This document shows, in pieces, positions 1 through 6,421 of a stretch of 9,838 bases of DNA. Below the pieces are notes generated by a model. That model was not told where the DNA came from. It made no database searches and was given only the letters and a program-made list of their open reading frames with translations. Position numbers and translations under genes: made by a program. This DNA is from Clostridium sp. UBA1056 (GTDB lineage Bacteria > Bacillota > Clostridia > Clostridiales > Clostridiaceae), in assembly GCA_002316385.1 (NCBI GenBank), contig DCDL01000010.1, positions 1 to 9,838 on the forward strand, in the 5' to 3' direction. Within the stretch, counting starts at the first letter, position 1, and the number at the start of each line of letters is the position of its first letter.

Positions 1-48
1 ATTTATTTTCAGATGCCTAAGAAAAAACTTAAAACTATAAATAAATAG
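1..48 (+). CDS. possible C-terminal tail of an upstream gene (partial)
   Basis: Frame 1 is open from the first base to a TAG at 46-48 and would encode the last 15 residues, IYFQMPKKKLKTINK. The lysine-rich end is plausible for a real C-terminus, and a U-tailed foldable element follows shortly after. The other two plus frames close earlier, at about bases 18 and 40. The stretch is too short to identify a family, and an open run of this length in AT-rich DNA can arise by chance. Confidence 0.25.
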   Translation: MYFQMPKKKLKTINK

Positions 49-58
49 AATTTGAAAT

Positions 59-132
59 AAACTGTTTCAATCTTGTAATTATAAGAGTAGAAGAATCAAA
101 CTCATATAATTAGGGATTATACAGTTTTTTTA
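59..132 (+). terminator. possible structured terminator before the channel gene
   Basis: AAACTGT at 59-65 pairs with ACAGTTT at 121-127. Inside it, TAATTATA at 76-83 pairs with TATAATTA at 105-112, and GAG (85-87) with CTC (101-103) extends this stem across a mismatch. A run of seven T follows from 125, so the outer stem overlaps the U-tract as in many intrinsic terminators. The stems are A/T-rich and the loops large, so stability is doubtful. It would end the gene entering from the left edge. I do not recognise a riboswitch class here. Confidence 0.3.
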
Positions 133-163
133 TTGTCTCTTTGGAAAATCCGAATGATAAAAT
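133..163 (+). promoter_or_regulatory. possible sigma-A promoter of the channel gene
   Basis: TTGTCT at 133-138 could serve as the -35 box. An extended -10 (TG at 155-156, TAAAAT at 158-163) follows with a 19-base spacer; GATAAA at 156-161 gives the usual 17. Transcription would start near 170, leaving a leader of about 98 bases. The leader contains a small hairpin (211-215 with 220-224). Matches to consensus are partial and A/T-rich DNA gives such matches often. Confidence 0.35.
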
Positions 164-267
164 ATAAAAATGAATATACAAAGATGGGAGTAATTTTTTT
201 AAAAGTTACCATACTAAGTAGTATTACTGATAAAAAGGAAACAACATAATCAAAGGAGAGGAGTTTT

Positions 268-1458
268 ATGGCTTATATAAATTTTAAGGAAGAAGTGTTT
301 AAAGGAAAAGAAGAGCTACAGAAAAGAATAGAAAATAACAAGAAGTTATTTAGCCAAATAAAAAATGATAAAAGTAAAATTAGTATTGAGCCAGATGGAA
401 AGTATAGCTTTAGAATCATTGAAGATAGAACTATAAATAATTCTAAAACTGAAAATGAAGGAGAGTTTTTAGAGATTGCTGATAAGAATATTGTATGTAC
501 TGAATTTATAAAATGTAAATTTTATAATATAAAATTTACGAATTGCACCTTTATAGCATGTAAATTTATAGAATGTGACTTTGGAGGTGGAGGAGTAATT
601 TTTGAAAATTGTACTATGATTTTAGAAGAAATTAATAATGTACCATCTTTAAATAAGAGGGATAACTTATCATGTACATTCGAAAAATGTAAGTTATATT
701 GTAAGTTTTTAAATTCTAATATTACTTATTTAATTATTGATGAATGTGAGCTTAAAGATACATCCTTTGAACTTACAGACATGTGCAATGTTATAATTAT
801 AAATTCTTATATGGAAAAGATTAATTTAATAGATGTGGATTTATCTGGTGGGAAGATAATATCAACCTATATTGAGGACTTAGAGTTTAATGATAAGACA
901 AAAAGTAAATTGGACCCAAAAACATTCTTCGATAAAATTGAACCTAAGAAAAGAACTAAGGAGGAGTATGAAGGTATATATACTGTATATGCAACTATTG
1001 CAAATAAATTTAATGAAAATAATTTAAAAAACAATTTTGGAGAATATTATTATCTATGCAGGAATATGCAAAGGAGGAGTTTAAAAAAGGTATTACCTAA
1101 AATATCATCTTATATTTATTGGCTTACTTGTGGATATGGAGAGAGGTTGTTATTTCCATTGATAACCTCTTTAGTTTTAATGTTAATTTTTGCAGTTATG
1201 TATATTGTGTTTGGATACTCTTATGAAAAAGAAATAACTGCTTATTGGTGGGGTGTAGGATTACCAAAAAGTTTTAATGAATTTCTTAGCCAAGTTAATC
1301 AATGTATCAATATAAGTGTTGAAGTATTTACAGGTCTAGGTTCTGATAATGAAACACCAATACCATCTTCTTTTATAGTAGCAAATGCTGAGATGATAAT
1401 TGGAGTAATCATGACAGGTGTTGGAATAGGTACTTTAACAAGAAAATTAATTAGATAA
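268..1458 (+). CDS. pentapeptide-repeat protein with C-terminal two-helix ion-channel-like pore
   Basis: The 396-residue protein has a cytosolic-looking N-terminal part (about 1-65), then a pentapeptide-repeat region. The first run, about 75-115, has phenylalanines every five residues alternating with cysteines (CKFYNIKFTNCTF...); a weaker second run lies at about 135-205. The C-terminus looks like a two-helix potassium-channel pore: helix 1 at about 294-318, a pore loop at about 340-361, and helix 2 at about 370-390 ending in TLTRKLIR. The filter reads VFTGLGSDN, so GLG (356-358) replaces the usual GYG. Pentapeptide repeats form a right-handed beta-helix, usually a binding scaffold; that this one gates or tethers the pore is inference. 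The ATG follows AAAGGAGAGGAG by a few bases. It is probably a single-gene transcript, as terminators lie on both sides. Ion selectivity cannot be read from sequence. Confidence 0.8.
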   Translation: MAYINFKEEVFKGKEELQKRIENNKKLFSQIKNDKSKISIEPDGKYSFRIIEDRTINNSKTENEGEFLEIADKNIVCTEFIKCKFYNIKFTNCTFIACKFIECDFGGGGVIFENCTMILEEINNVPSLNKRDNLSCTFEKCKLYCKFLNSNITYLIIDECELKDTSFELTDMCNVIIINSYMEKINLIDVDLSGGKIISTYIEDLEFNDKTKSKLDPKTFFDKIEPKKRTKEEYEGIYTVYATIANKFNENNLKNNFGEYYYLCRNMQRRSLKKVLPKISSYIYWLTCGYGERLLFPLITSLVLMLIFAVMYIVFGYSYEKEITAYWWGVGLPKSFNEFLSQVNQCINISVEVFTGLGSDNETPIPSSFIVANAEMIIGVIMTGVGIGTLTRKLIR

Positions 1459-1524
1459 AAAGAGCTATCTCAAAATAAGATTGAAATTCATAGGTATTTT
1501 CATTTATTTTGAGATAGCTATTTT
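1459..1524 (+). terminator. intrinsic terminator of the channel gene
   Basis: A perfect 16-bp stem pairs 1463-1478 (AGCTATCTCAAAATAA) with 1504-1519 around a 25-base loop. After one mismatch it extends by four A-T pairs into the flanking A and T tracts (TTTT at 1521-1524). It starts within five bases of the stop codon. The A-rich 5' flank means it could also stop transcription coming from the right. The left arm resembles the hairpin at 2829-2891. Confidence 0.8.
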
Positions 1525-1563
1525 AATTGTAATTTATTTGATAAAAAGAATCCTCGTAGCTTT

Positions 1564-1572
1564 TGCTATAAT
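1564..1572 (+). promoter_or_regulatory. extended -10 promoter element in the 1525-1947 gap
   Basis: TGCTATAAT is a perfect extended -10 box (TGN followed by consensus TATAAT). No good -35 sits at 17 bases upstream; the nearest, TTGATA at 1538-1543, is 23 bases away. Extended -10 promoters can work without a -35. Transcription would begin near 1579. No protein gene follows within reach, but a strong hairpin does, at 1653-1694. GCTATAA is repeated at 1565-1571 and 1576-1582. Confidence 0.35.
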
Positions 1573-1578
1573 AGTGCT

Positions 1579-1694
1579 ATAACGTAAATAAGTTTATTAC
1601 ATAAAAATCAAATTTGTCGACTTAAAGTATGTAAAATATAACTAAAATTTGCATATAAAAATAAGTACTTTTATTTAAGTACTTATTTTTATAT
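1579..1694 (+). ncRNA. candidate small untranslated RNA
   Basis: The segment lies between the extended -10 box at 1564-1572 and the strong hairpin at 1653-1694, and would give a transcript of about 115 bases. It has no plausible open reading frame with a ribosome binding site. I recognise no known RNA family, and the body before the hairpin is A/T-rich with little evident structure. The call rests only on the promoter-terminator arrangement, so it is a hypothesis. The hairpin could instead act as a terminator for readthrough from the channel gene. Confidence 0.2.
1653..1694. terminator. perfect 18-bp hairpin, probable bidirectional terminator
   Basis: Bases 1653-1670 pair without mismatch with 1677-1694 around a six-base loop (TTATTT). 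The core is AAGTACTT, flanked by AAAAATA on the left and TATTTTT on the right, so each strand would form a stem running into a U-tract. That symmetry is typical of a bidirectional intrinsic terminator. It could end the candidate small RNA on the plus strand and insulate the ferredoxin promoter from upstream transcription. Confidence 0.55.
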
Positions 1695-1787
1695 ACAGAT
1701 ATTAATAATATTATAAAAGGTAAATAACGGTTTAAAGATTTAACATAATAAAACTATAAGCTCGATTCTTCATAAAATTTTTTGATT

Positions 1788-1803
1788 TGTAACAAAGGTT
1801 ACA
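1788..1803. promoter_or_regulatory. Crp/Fnr-type operator, class II position
   Basis: TGTAACAAAGGTTACA is a palindrome of two perfect six-base half-sites, TGTAAC and GTTACA, separated by four bases. This is the architecture of Crp/Fnr-family binding sites. Its centre (1795.5) is 41.5 bases before the start predicted from the -10 box at 1825-1830, the position used by class II activators of this family. The gene below resembles the ferredoxin that accompanies hcp in clostridia, for which an HcpR regulator (Crp/Fnr family, nitrosative stress) has been proposed. Assigning HcpR here is inference from memory of that regulon; no regulator gene is in the window. Confidence 0.6.
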
Positions 1804-1824
1804 TATCTATTATAGAAATCTAGT

Positions 1825-1830
1825 TATAAT
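1825..1830 (+). promoter_or_regulatory. -10 box of the ferredoxin gene
   Basis: TATAAT is a perfect consensus -10 box. The -35 region (around 1802-1807) has no TTGACA-like hexamer and abuts the palindrome at 1788-1803, as expected for an activator-dependent promoter. Transcription would start near 1837, giving an A/T-rich leader of about 110 bases before the ATG at 1948. Confidence 0.55.
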
Positions 1831-1947
1831 TAAGCTATAGTAAATATAGTATATTTTAAATTTAATTTTTAGAGTTTAATAAAAGTTATGATTATTTTAT
1901 AAAAGCTTATTAATTGAGATTAAATAATAGATTTAGGAGGTTTTTTT

Positions 1948-2730
1948 ATGAAGAGAAAAATAGTTAAAATCCATGAGGAAAAATGTAATGGTTGCGGATT
2001 ATGTGTTACTGCATGTCATGAAAGAGCTATAGAATTAGTTAATGGAAAGGCAAAGCTCGTTAGCGATATATATTGTGATGGACTAGGGGACTGCTTACCT
2101 AATTGTCCTACATCAGCTATAGAAATTGTAGAAAGAGAAGCAGAAGAATATGATGATAATGCGGTAAAGGCAAGAATTTTAGAATTAGATGATAAAGTTG
2201 AAAATAAGGGTACTGATCATATAAATAGTATGAAGTCTAATATAAATGAAGAAAAAATTCCATGTGGATGTCCTGGAACCATGGCAAAATCCATTGAAAG
2301 AAAGCCAATAATTACTATGGAAACTATGCCTAAGAAAACAGCAACAATTTATGAAAATAACTCTCAGCTTATGCAGTGGCCAGTACAACTAAATTTGATA
2401 AATACTAGTGCACCATATCTAAAAAATGCTAATTTATTAGTGGCAGCAGATTGTACAGCCTATGCTTATGGAAATTTCCATAAAGATTTTATGAAGGATA
2501 AAATTACAGTGATAGGATGTCCAAAACTTGACGATAATGAGCATTACAAGAATAAACTAGCTGAAATACTTGAGAAGAATAATATAAAGAGTATAACTGT
2601 AGTTAGAATGGAGGTACCATGTTGTGCAGGAATAGTAGCTTCAGTTAAAGGAGCTATGCTTCAAGCACAAACTATAGTTCCTTATAGAGAAGTAATCATT
2701 GGAACTAGTGGAGAAATAATAGAAGACTAG
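1948..2730 (+). CDS. ferredoxin-like 4Fe-4S protein (FrdX-type, hcp-associated family)
   Basis: The 260-residue protein begins with a ferredoxin domain. The first cluster motif is complete: C13, C16, C19 and C23, but with His24 where proline is usual. The second reads C43DGLGDC49LPNC53P, with Leu46 where the second cysteine normally sits. An acidic linker (about 62-103) leads to CGCPG (C106, C108), then an alpha/beta-looking region of about 140-255 with further cysteines: C169, C191 in GCPK, and the pair C225-C226 in PCCAG. I recognise this layout from clostridial proteins encoded beside the hybrid-cluster protein gene hcp. The likely role is cytosolic electron transfer in the response to nitric oxide or nitrite, which is inference because hcp is absent here. 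The start is fixed by AGGAGG at 1935-1940, seven bases before the ATG. Control is probably by the palindrome at 1788-1803. Confidence 0.8.
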   Translation: MKRKIVKIHEEKCNGCGLCVTACHERAIELVNGKAKLVSDIYCDGLGDCLPNCPTSAIEIVEREAEEYDDNAVKARILELDDKVENKGTDHINSMKSNINEEKIPCGCPGTMAKSIERKPIITMETMPKKTATIYENNSQLMQWPVQLNLINTSAPYLKNANLLVAADCTAYAYGNFHKDFMKDKITVIGCPKLDDNEHYKNKLAEILEKNNIKSITVVRMEVPCCAGIVASVKGAMLQAQTIVPYREVIIGTSGEIIED

Positions 2731-2736
2731 AGAAAA

Positions 2737-2828
2737 TATCTTATAATATTATTAAGATTTAGTGATAATTTATTAATAATTGATTATGCTGTTATAACTT
2801 AGTGATAATTTATAATATTACAAGATAT
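2737..2828. repeat. nested inverted and direct repeat downstream of the ferredoxin gene
   Basis: ATATCTTATAATATTA at 2737-2752 is an inverted copy of 2813-2828 with one mismatch. Between and overlapping the arms, TTAGTGATAATTTAT occurs twice, at 2759-2773 and 2799-2813, exactly 40 bases apart. The structure starts six bases after the stop codon and abuts the terminator-like hairpin at 2829-2891. It holds no gene. It may be a 3' UTR structure or the remnant of a small dispersed repeat. Confidence 0.4.
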
Positions 2829-2900
2829 AGAGCTATTTTAAAATTGATCAACGTATTTTATATAATGTTGAGCTGATTTTTAGATAGCTCTTTATTATTT
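2829..2900 (+). terminator. probable intrinsic terminator of the ferredoxin gene
   Basis: AGAGCTATTTTAAAAT at 2829-2844 pairs with 2876-2891, with one mismatch and one G-U pair. The loop contains a further short stem (TCAAC at 2848-2852 with GTTGA at 2867-2871). TTTATTATTT follows, a moderately U-rich tail. The arms resemble those of the terminator at 1459-1524. It lies about 100 bases after the stop codon. Confidence 0.55.
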
Positions 2901-3025
2901 ATGAAAATGGTGCATAATAGCTAAGTTTATAATGGATTCTGTAAATATTATATATAATCTAAAAGAAAATTTTGATTGAAAAATATTATTCTTAGATTAG
3001 ATATAAAAGCAATAGAAAGAGACGG

Positions 3026-4480
3026 TTACTTTATTTTATTTCCATCTTCATTAATATAAAACCAGTGATCATCTAATTTCACAGCTATAGGAGCATTATT
3101 TTCATAAGAGCATCTAATATCATCATATATGATATCTGTAAGTTTATTAGATGTTTTGTTAAAAAGTCCCCATTTCCCATCTTTACTTACTTTATATATA
3201 TTATTATTGTAAGTTTCAATAATATCATATTCACATTTTAGTATTTCTTTTTGAGCTTTATCTATAATTCCCCATTTCCCACTTAAGCATGCTTGAAAAG
3301 TATTCCCCTGTTCATCAAGTCCATATACTTCATCATAAATAGGAGGAACTATCTCCATACCATTGGAAGTGATAATACCATATCTACCCAAGTTAGAAAC
3401 TGTAGCAAGTCCATTGTGAAATGGTGATACTCCTGTATAATCTGTGTTAAGAACAATTTCCCCTTTTTTATTTATAAATGCATACTTAATATTTATATCT
3501 TCATCTAAATAAGAGGCAGGAAACATATCATTTTCAGAATTAAAATCTATGTTTTGAAACTTAGGTTCAAAGAGTAATTGACCTTTAGTATTTATAAGAG
3601 AAACTTTACCATCAATTGAGGCTGTAGTTACATAATCTTGATAGAAGGGCATTATATAGTCGTAGATAATAGGTATGACTATTTCTCCAGTTTTATTTAT
3701 ACATCCAGTCTTACCATTTAGGGATACATTAGCCAGTCCATTATAAAATGGAGTAGCAGTATTATAAATAGGCTCAATTACTATTTCATCCTTAATATTT
3801 ATATATCCAAACTTACCATCTATGGATACAGGAGATAGTTCGTCATTAAAACTTAAAGAATTAGAATATTTAGGTTCTACTATAGTCTTTGTATCTAGAT
3901 TTACAAAACCAAATTTTCTATTACATTCAAGGTAAATTATATATGAATTATTATCATGAAAAGGCATTACACCAGTGTATTTGGGCTCTACCTTAAAATT
4001 AGTGTCTAAATCTATAAATCCTTGATAATTATTTTCTGTGATTATAGCTATATTTTTATTATTATGGGTATATATTAAAATTGGATTTTGAGATATGAAA
4101 TCAATTATTATGTTACCTTTAAAATCTACACAACCATAATTGTTATTTTGCTTAACACAAAGGAGGTTATCAGATATAATAGTAGCTTCTTCATAATTAA
4201 ACGGAATTACCACATTATTTTTTTTATCAATGGCACCCCAAAGACCATTCTTTTTAACTAAAGCCATACCATTAGAAAAAGGATAAGCTTCTTCATAGGT
4301 TGGTGTTATTACTAGATTTTTTTCAGTATCAATAAAGCCATAGAGATTTCTGAGTTTAACCGAGGCCAAACCTTCATTAAATGTCGAAGCATCTTCATAT
4401 TTAGCAGTATTATTACAGCCCTCTAGAAAAATACAAGAAATTAATAACAAAATCAGAAAAAATTTATTCAAAATATTCAT
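3026..4480 (-). CDS. WG-repeat lipoprotein
   Basis: The 484-residue product starts with a lipoprotein signal: a short positive N-terminus, a hydrophobic stretch (7-19) and lipobox LEGC with Cys22 as the predicted lipidation site. It should be anchored to the outer face of the membrane. The rest is built from WG repeats of about 30-45 residues. I count about 13 units, recognised by cores such as YGFID, WGAID, FGFVN, FGYIN, WGIID and WGLFN, each followed by a VxPxY-like strand and a PFxxGLAxV segment. WG repeats are thought to form beta-rich folds involved in binding; substrate and partner are unknown. The ATG is supported by AAGGAGG (4485-4491, minus strand) four bases upstream. The gene is probably transcribed alone, since the helicase terminator lies upstream. 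No convincing terminator was found after its stop codon. Several units are degenerate (VSLIN, YAFIN). Confidence 0.85.
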   Translation of the reverse strand: MNILNKFFLILLLISCIFLEGCNNTAKYEDASTFNEGLASVKLRNLYGFIDTEKNLVITPTYEEAYPFSNGMALVKKNGLWGAIDKKNNVVIPFNYEEATIISDNLLCVKQNNNYGCVDFKGNIIIDFISQNPILIYTHNNKNIAIITENNYQGFIDLDTNFKVEPKYTGVMPFHDNNSYIIYLECNRKFGFVNLDTKTIVEPKYSNSLSFNDELSPVSIDGKFGYINIKDEIVIEPIYNTATPFYNGLANVSLNGKTGCINKTGEIVIPIIYDYIMPFYQDYVTTASIDGKVSLINTKGQLLFEPKFQNIDFNSENDMFPASYLDEDINIKYAFINKKGEIVLNTDYTGVSPFHNGLATVSNLGRYGIITSNGMEIVPPIYDEVYGLDEQGNTFQACLSGKWGIIDKAQKEILKCEYDIIETYNNNIYKVSKDGKWGLFNKTSNKLTDIIYDDIRCSYENNAPIAVKLDDHWFYINEDGNKIK

Positions 4481-4510
4481 AAATCCTCCTTAAAAAGTAT
4501 TATCTGCTAT

Positions 4511-4519
4511 ATTTTAACA
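4511..4519 (-). promoter_or_regulatory. possible extended -10 box of the WG-repeat lipoprotein gene
   Basis: On the minus strand this reads TGTTAAAAT, an extended -10 (TG, one base, TAAAAT). It lies between the helicase terminator and the ribosome binding site, and would start transcription near 4504 with a leader of about 24 bases. No good -35 hexamer lies at the usual spacing; TTGTAT is 20 bases upstream. Confidence 0.35.
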
Positions 4520-4551
4520 TAGTATTTTCCACGAGTATACAAGATTTTAGA

Positions 4552-4592
4552 CAAAAAAATAAAAATGCAGCATTAAGTCAAATACCGCATTT
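4552..4592 (-). terminator. intrinsic terminator of the DEAD-box helicase gene
   Basis: Read on the minus strand, AAATGCGGTATT (4592-4581) pairs with AATGCTGCATTT (4574-4563) over 12 bp with two G-U pairs and a six-base loop. It is followed at once by TTATTTTTTT (4562-4553). It begins about 25 bases after the helicase stop codon. This is the clearest terminator in the window, and it separates the helicase from the lipoprotein gene. Confidence 0.85.
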
Positions 4593-4617
4593 CAATTATA
4601 TAATTAGGCTCTAAAGT

Positions 4618-6186
4618 CTATTTTCTTTTATTAGATATTTCAATATTTACTTTTCTCTTACCAAACATTTTTCCTTTAGAGTTTTCTAATATTACATTTA
4701 CAAGACTGCTAGGTACATCAACAAAAGAAAATTTATCAAGAATATCAATTCTTCCAATTTCCTTACCTTTAACACCGGCAGTATTATCTAAGAATTCAAT
4801 GACATCTTTAGCTCTAGCCTTATCAAGCTTACCAATAGATAAGAATAATCTTGTTGTATCATCTAGCTCTACAGTTTCTTCAGAGTAGTTACAGTTTAAC
4901 TCTTTATCAAACATAAGTTTAAGTAAAGAAGCAGTAACATCTTCAGCACCGTACTCATTTATTAGTTCTTTAGCCATAGGTAAAAATGTGTTGTAAGAAT
5001 CTTCTTGTAGTACATTTCCAATATTTTCAATTAAGCTTCCAGACTTAGCAGAGAATATATCAGCTAAAGTAGGAATGTCTTTTTTAACTATCTTACTTTT
5101 AGTATGATTTTCGATTTGTCTTATAAAGGAAACTTCTTTTCTAGAAGCAAAGCTATAAGCAATTCCTTCTTTATTAGCTCTACCAGTTCTTCCTATTCTA
5201 TGAACATAAGACTCTATATCTTGTGGTAGGTCATAGTTTATAACGTGAGTAACATCCTCAACATCAATTCCACGAGCTGCAACATCAGTAGCTACAAGAA
5301 AATGTAGTTGACCGCTCTTGAATTTAGCTAAAGTATTCATTCTTTGGCTTTGTTTCATATCTCCGTGCATACCTTCAACACTATAGCCTTTGCTATGTAG
5401 TGCGTCAACTAGTTCATCTACACCTTTTTTAGTTTTACAGAACATTATTGTTGTAGTTGGATTATCTACGTCTAAAATTCTACAAAGTGAATCAAATTTA
5501 TTAGATGGGTTAACTAAAAAGTATGATTGCTGTATTTTAGAAACAGTCATTGATTTTTTAGCTATTACAATATGCTGAGCATCTGCCTTCATATACTTCT
5601 TAGCAAGATTTTTTATTTGTCTTGGCATTGTGGCAGAGAATAAAAGTGTTTGTCTTTCCTCGTTTAAGTTTGATAGAATGCTTTCTATATCTTCTATAAA
5701 TCCCATATTTAACATTTCGTCAGCTTCGTCTAAAACTAAGAATTTAACATTTTCAAGCTTTAATGTTCTTCTATTAATATGGTCTAATATTCTTCCAGGA
5801 GTTCCAACCACGATATCCACTCCTCTTTTTAGAGCAGCAAGCTGTCTGTCAAAGGATTGACCACCATAAATTGCAAGAATTTTATATTTTTCATACTTAC
5901 ATAATTTTGAAAGTTCTTCGCTAACTTGGATAGCTAACTCTCTTGTTGGAGCTAATATCAAAGTTTGGATAGCTCCACCCTTAGGGCCCATATTACTAAG
6001 GATAGGTGCTCCAAAGGCAAGGGTTTTACCAGTTCCTGTTTGCGCTTGACCTATTATATCGTAACCTTGTAAACTTACAGGAATGCTTTTTTCTTGTATA
6101 TCGCTAGGATGCTCAAAGTTTAAGTCGTTTATAGACTTTAATATGGAATCCTTAAGTCCCAGTTCTTCAAATTTAGTTTTTATCAT
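4618..6186 (-). CDS. DEAD-box ATP-dependent RNA helicase with DbpA-type RNA-binding tail
   Basis: The 522-residue protein has all the family motifs in order: Q motif with F6 and Q31, Walker A AQTGTGKT (48-55), PTRELA (80-85), TPGR (129-132), DEAD (153-156), SAT (184-186), ARGID (304-308) and HRIGRTGR (329-336). Together they form the two RecA-like domains that use ATP to unwind short RNA duplexes. After a linker region, residues of about 445-520 look like the DbpA/CsdA RNA-recognition-like domain (RLFLSIGKLD ... IGRIDIL ... FSFVDV). In Bacillus YxiN/DbpA that domain targets 23S rRNA, so a part in ribosome assembly or RNA turnover is likely. Whether it matches DeaD, CshA or DbpA best cannot be settled by eye. 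The start has AGAGGA about seven bases upstream, behind a good promoter, and a terminator follows. Monocistronic. Confidence 0.93.
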   Translation of the reverse strand: MIKTKFEELGLKDSILKSINDLNFEHPSDIQEKSIPVSLQGYDIIGQAQTGTGKTLAFGAPILSNMGPKGGAIQTLILAPTRELAIQVSEELSKLCKYEKYKILAIYGGQSFDRQLAALKRGVDIVVGTPGRILDHINRRTLKLENVKFLVLDEADEMLNMGFIEDIESILSNLNEERQTLLFSATMPRQIKNLAKKYMKADAQHIVIAKKSMTVSKIQQSYFLVNPSNKFDSLCRILDVDNPTTTIMFCKTKKGVDELVDALHSKGYSVEGMHGDMKQSQRMNTLAKFKSGQLHFLVATDVAARGIDVEDVTHVINYDLPQDIESYVHRIGRTGRANKEGIAYSFASRKEVSFIRQIENHTKSKIVKKDIPTLADIFSAKSGSLIENIGNVLQEDSYNTFLPMAKELINEYGAEDVTASLLKLMFDKELNCNYSEETVELDDTTRLFLSIGKLDKARAKDVIEFLDNTAGVKGKEIGRIDILDKFSFVDVPSSLVNVILENSKGKMFGKRKVNIEISNKRK

Positions 6187-6223
6187 TCATATTCCTCTTC
6201 TCTTTTTTCTTTAAATACACCTA

Positions 6224-6252
6224 ATAGTACCACAGTATATATATAATATCAA
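6224..6252 (-). promoter_or_regulatory. sigma-A promoter of the DEAD-box helicase gene
   Basis: On the minus strand, TTGATA (6252-6247) is followed after exactly 17 bases by TACTAT (6229-6224). Both are good matches to the -35 and -10 consensus. Transcription would start near 6217, giving a leader of about 30 bases. That is much shorter than the long leaders of cold-shock-controlled helicase genes, so I see no sign of such control. No equally convincing promoter was found for the divergent peptidase gene, although TATAAT occurs at 6366-6371 and 6384-6389. Confidence 0.6.
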
Positions 6253-6421
6253 TTGTAAACTAAAATTTTATAACTAGCTATATTTAGACATGATAAAAAT
6301 TGTATAGGTGGAAATATAAAACTCTACTACATTTCTATAAAATCATATATTATAGTATGTGTAGATATAATTAATATTATAGGTATAATTAGATATATAG
6401 ATTTTAAATTAAGGAGAATAT

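Noticed and set aside
2185..2388. 67-codon open frame on the minus strand inside the ferredoxin gene
   Set aside because: It lies wholly antisense to a well-supported gene, has no good ribosome binding site, and its product has no recognisable domain.
2956..2998. AATCTAA/TTAGATT hairpin that could end the lipoprotein transcript on the minus strand
   Set aside because: Only seven continuous pairs, all but one or two A-T, a long loop and no U-run after it, so it is not a convincing terminator.
3026..4480. Repeated ATTTATA- and CCATTT-like words that might suggest a tandem DNA repeat or CRISPR array
   Set aside because: They are codons of the degenerate WG units in one long reading frame; spacing and sequence are irregular.
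5390..5860. Two open frames (62 and 76 codons) on the plus strand inside the helicase gene
   Set aside because: Both are antisense to conserved helicase motifs, and their serine-rich products look like reverse translation of the real gene.
6261..6421. Several TATAAT-like boxes as a promoter of the M16 peptidase gene
   Set aside because: None has a plausible -35 box at 16-18 bases, and such boxes are expected by chance in this A/T-rich stretch, so no site was called.
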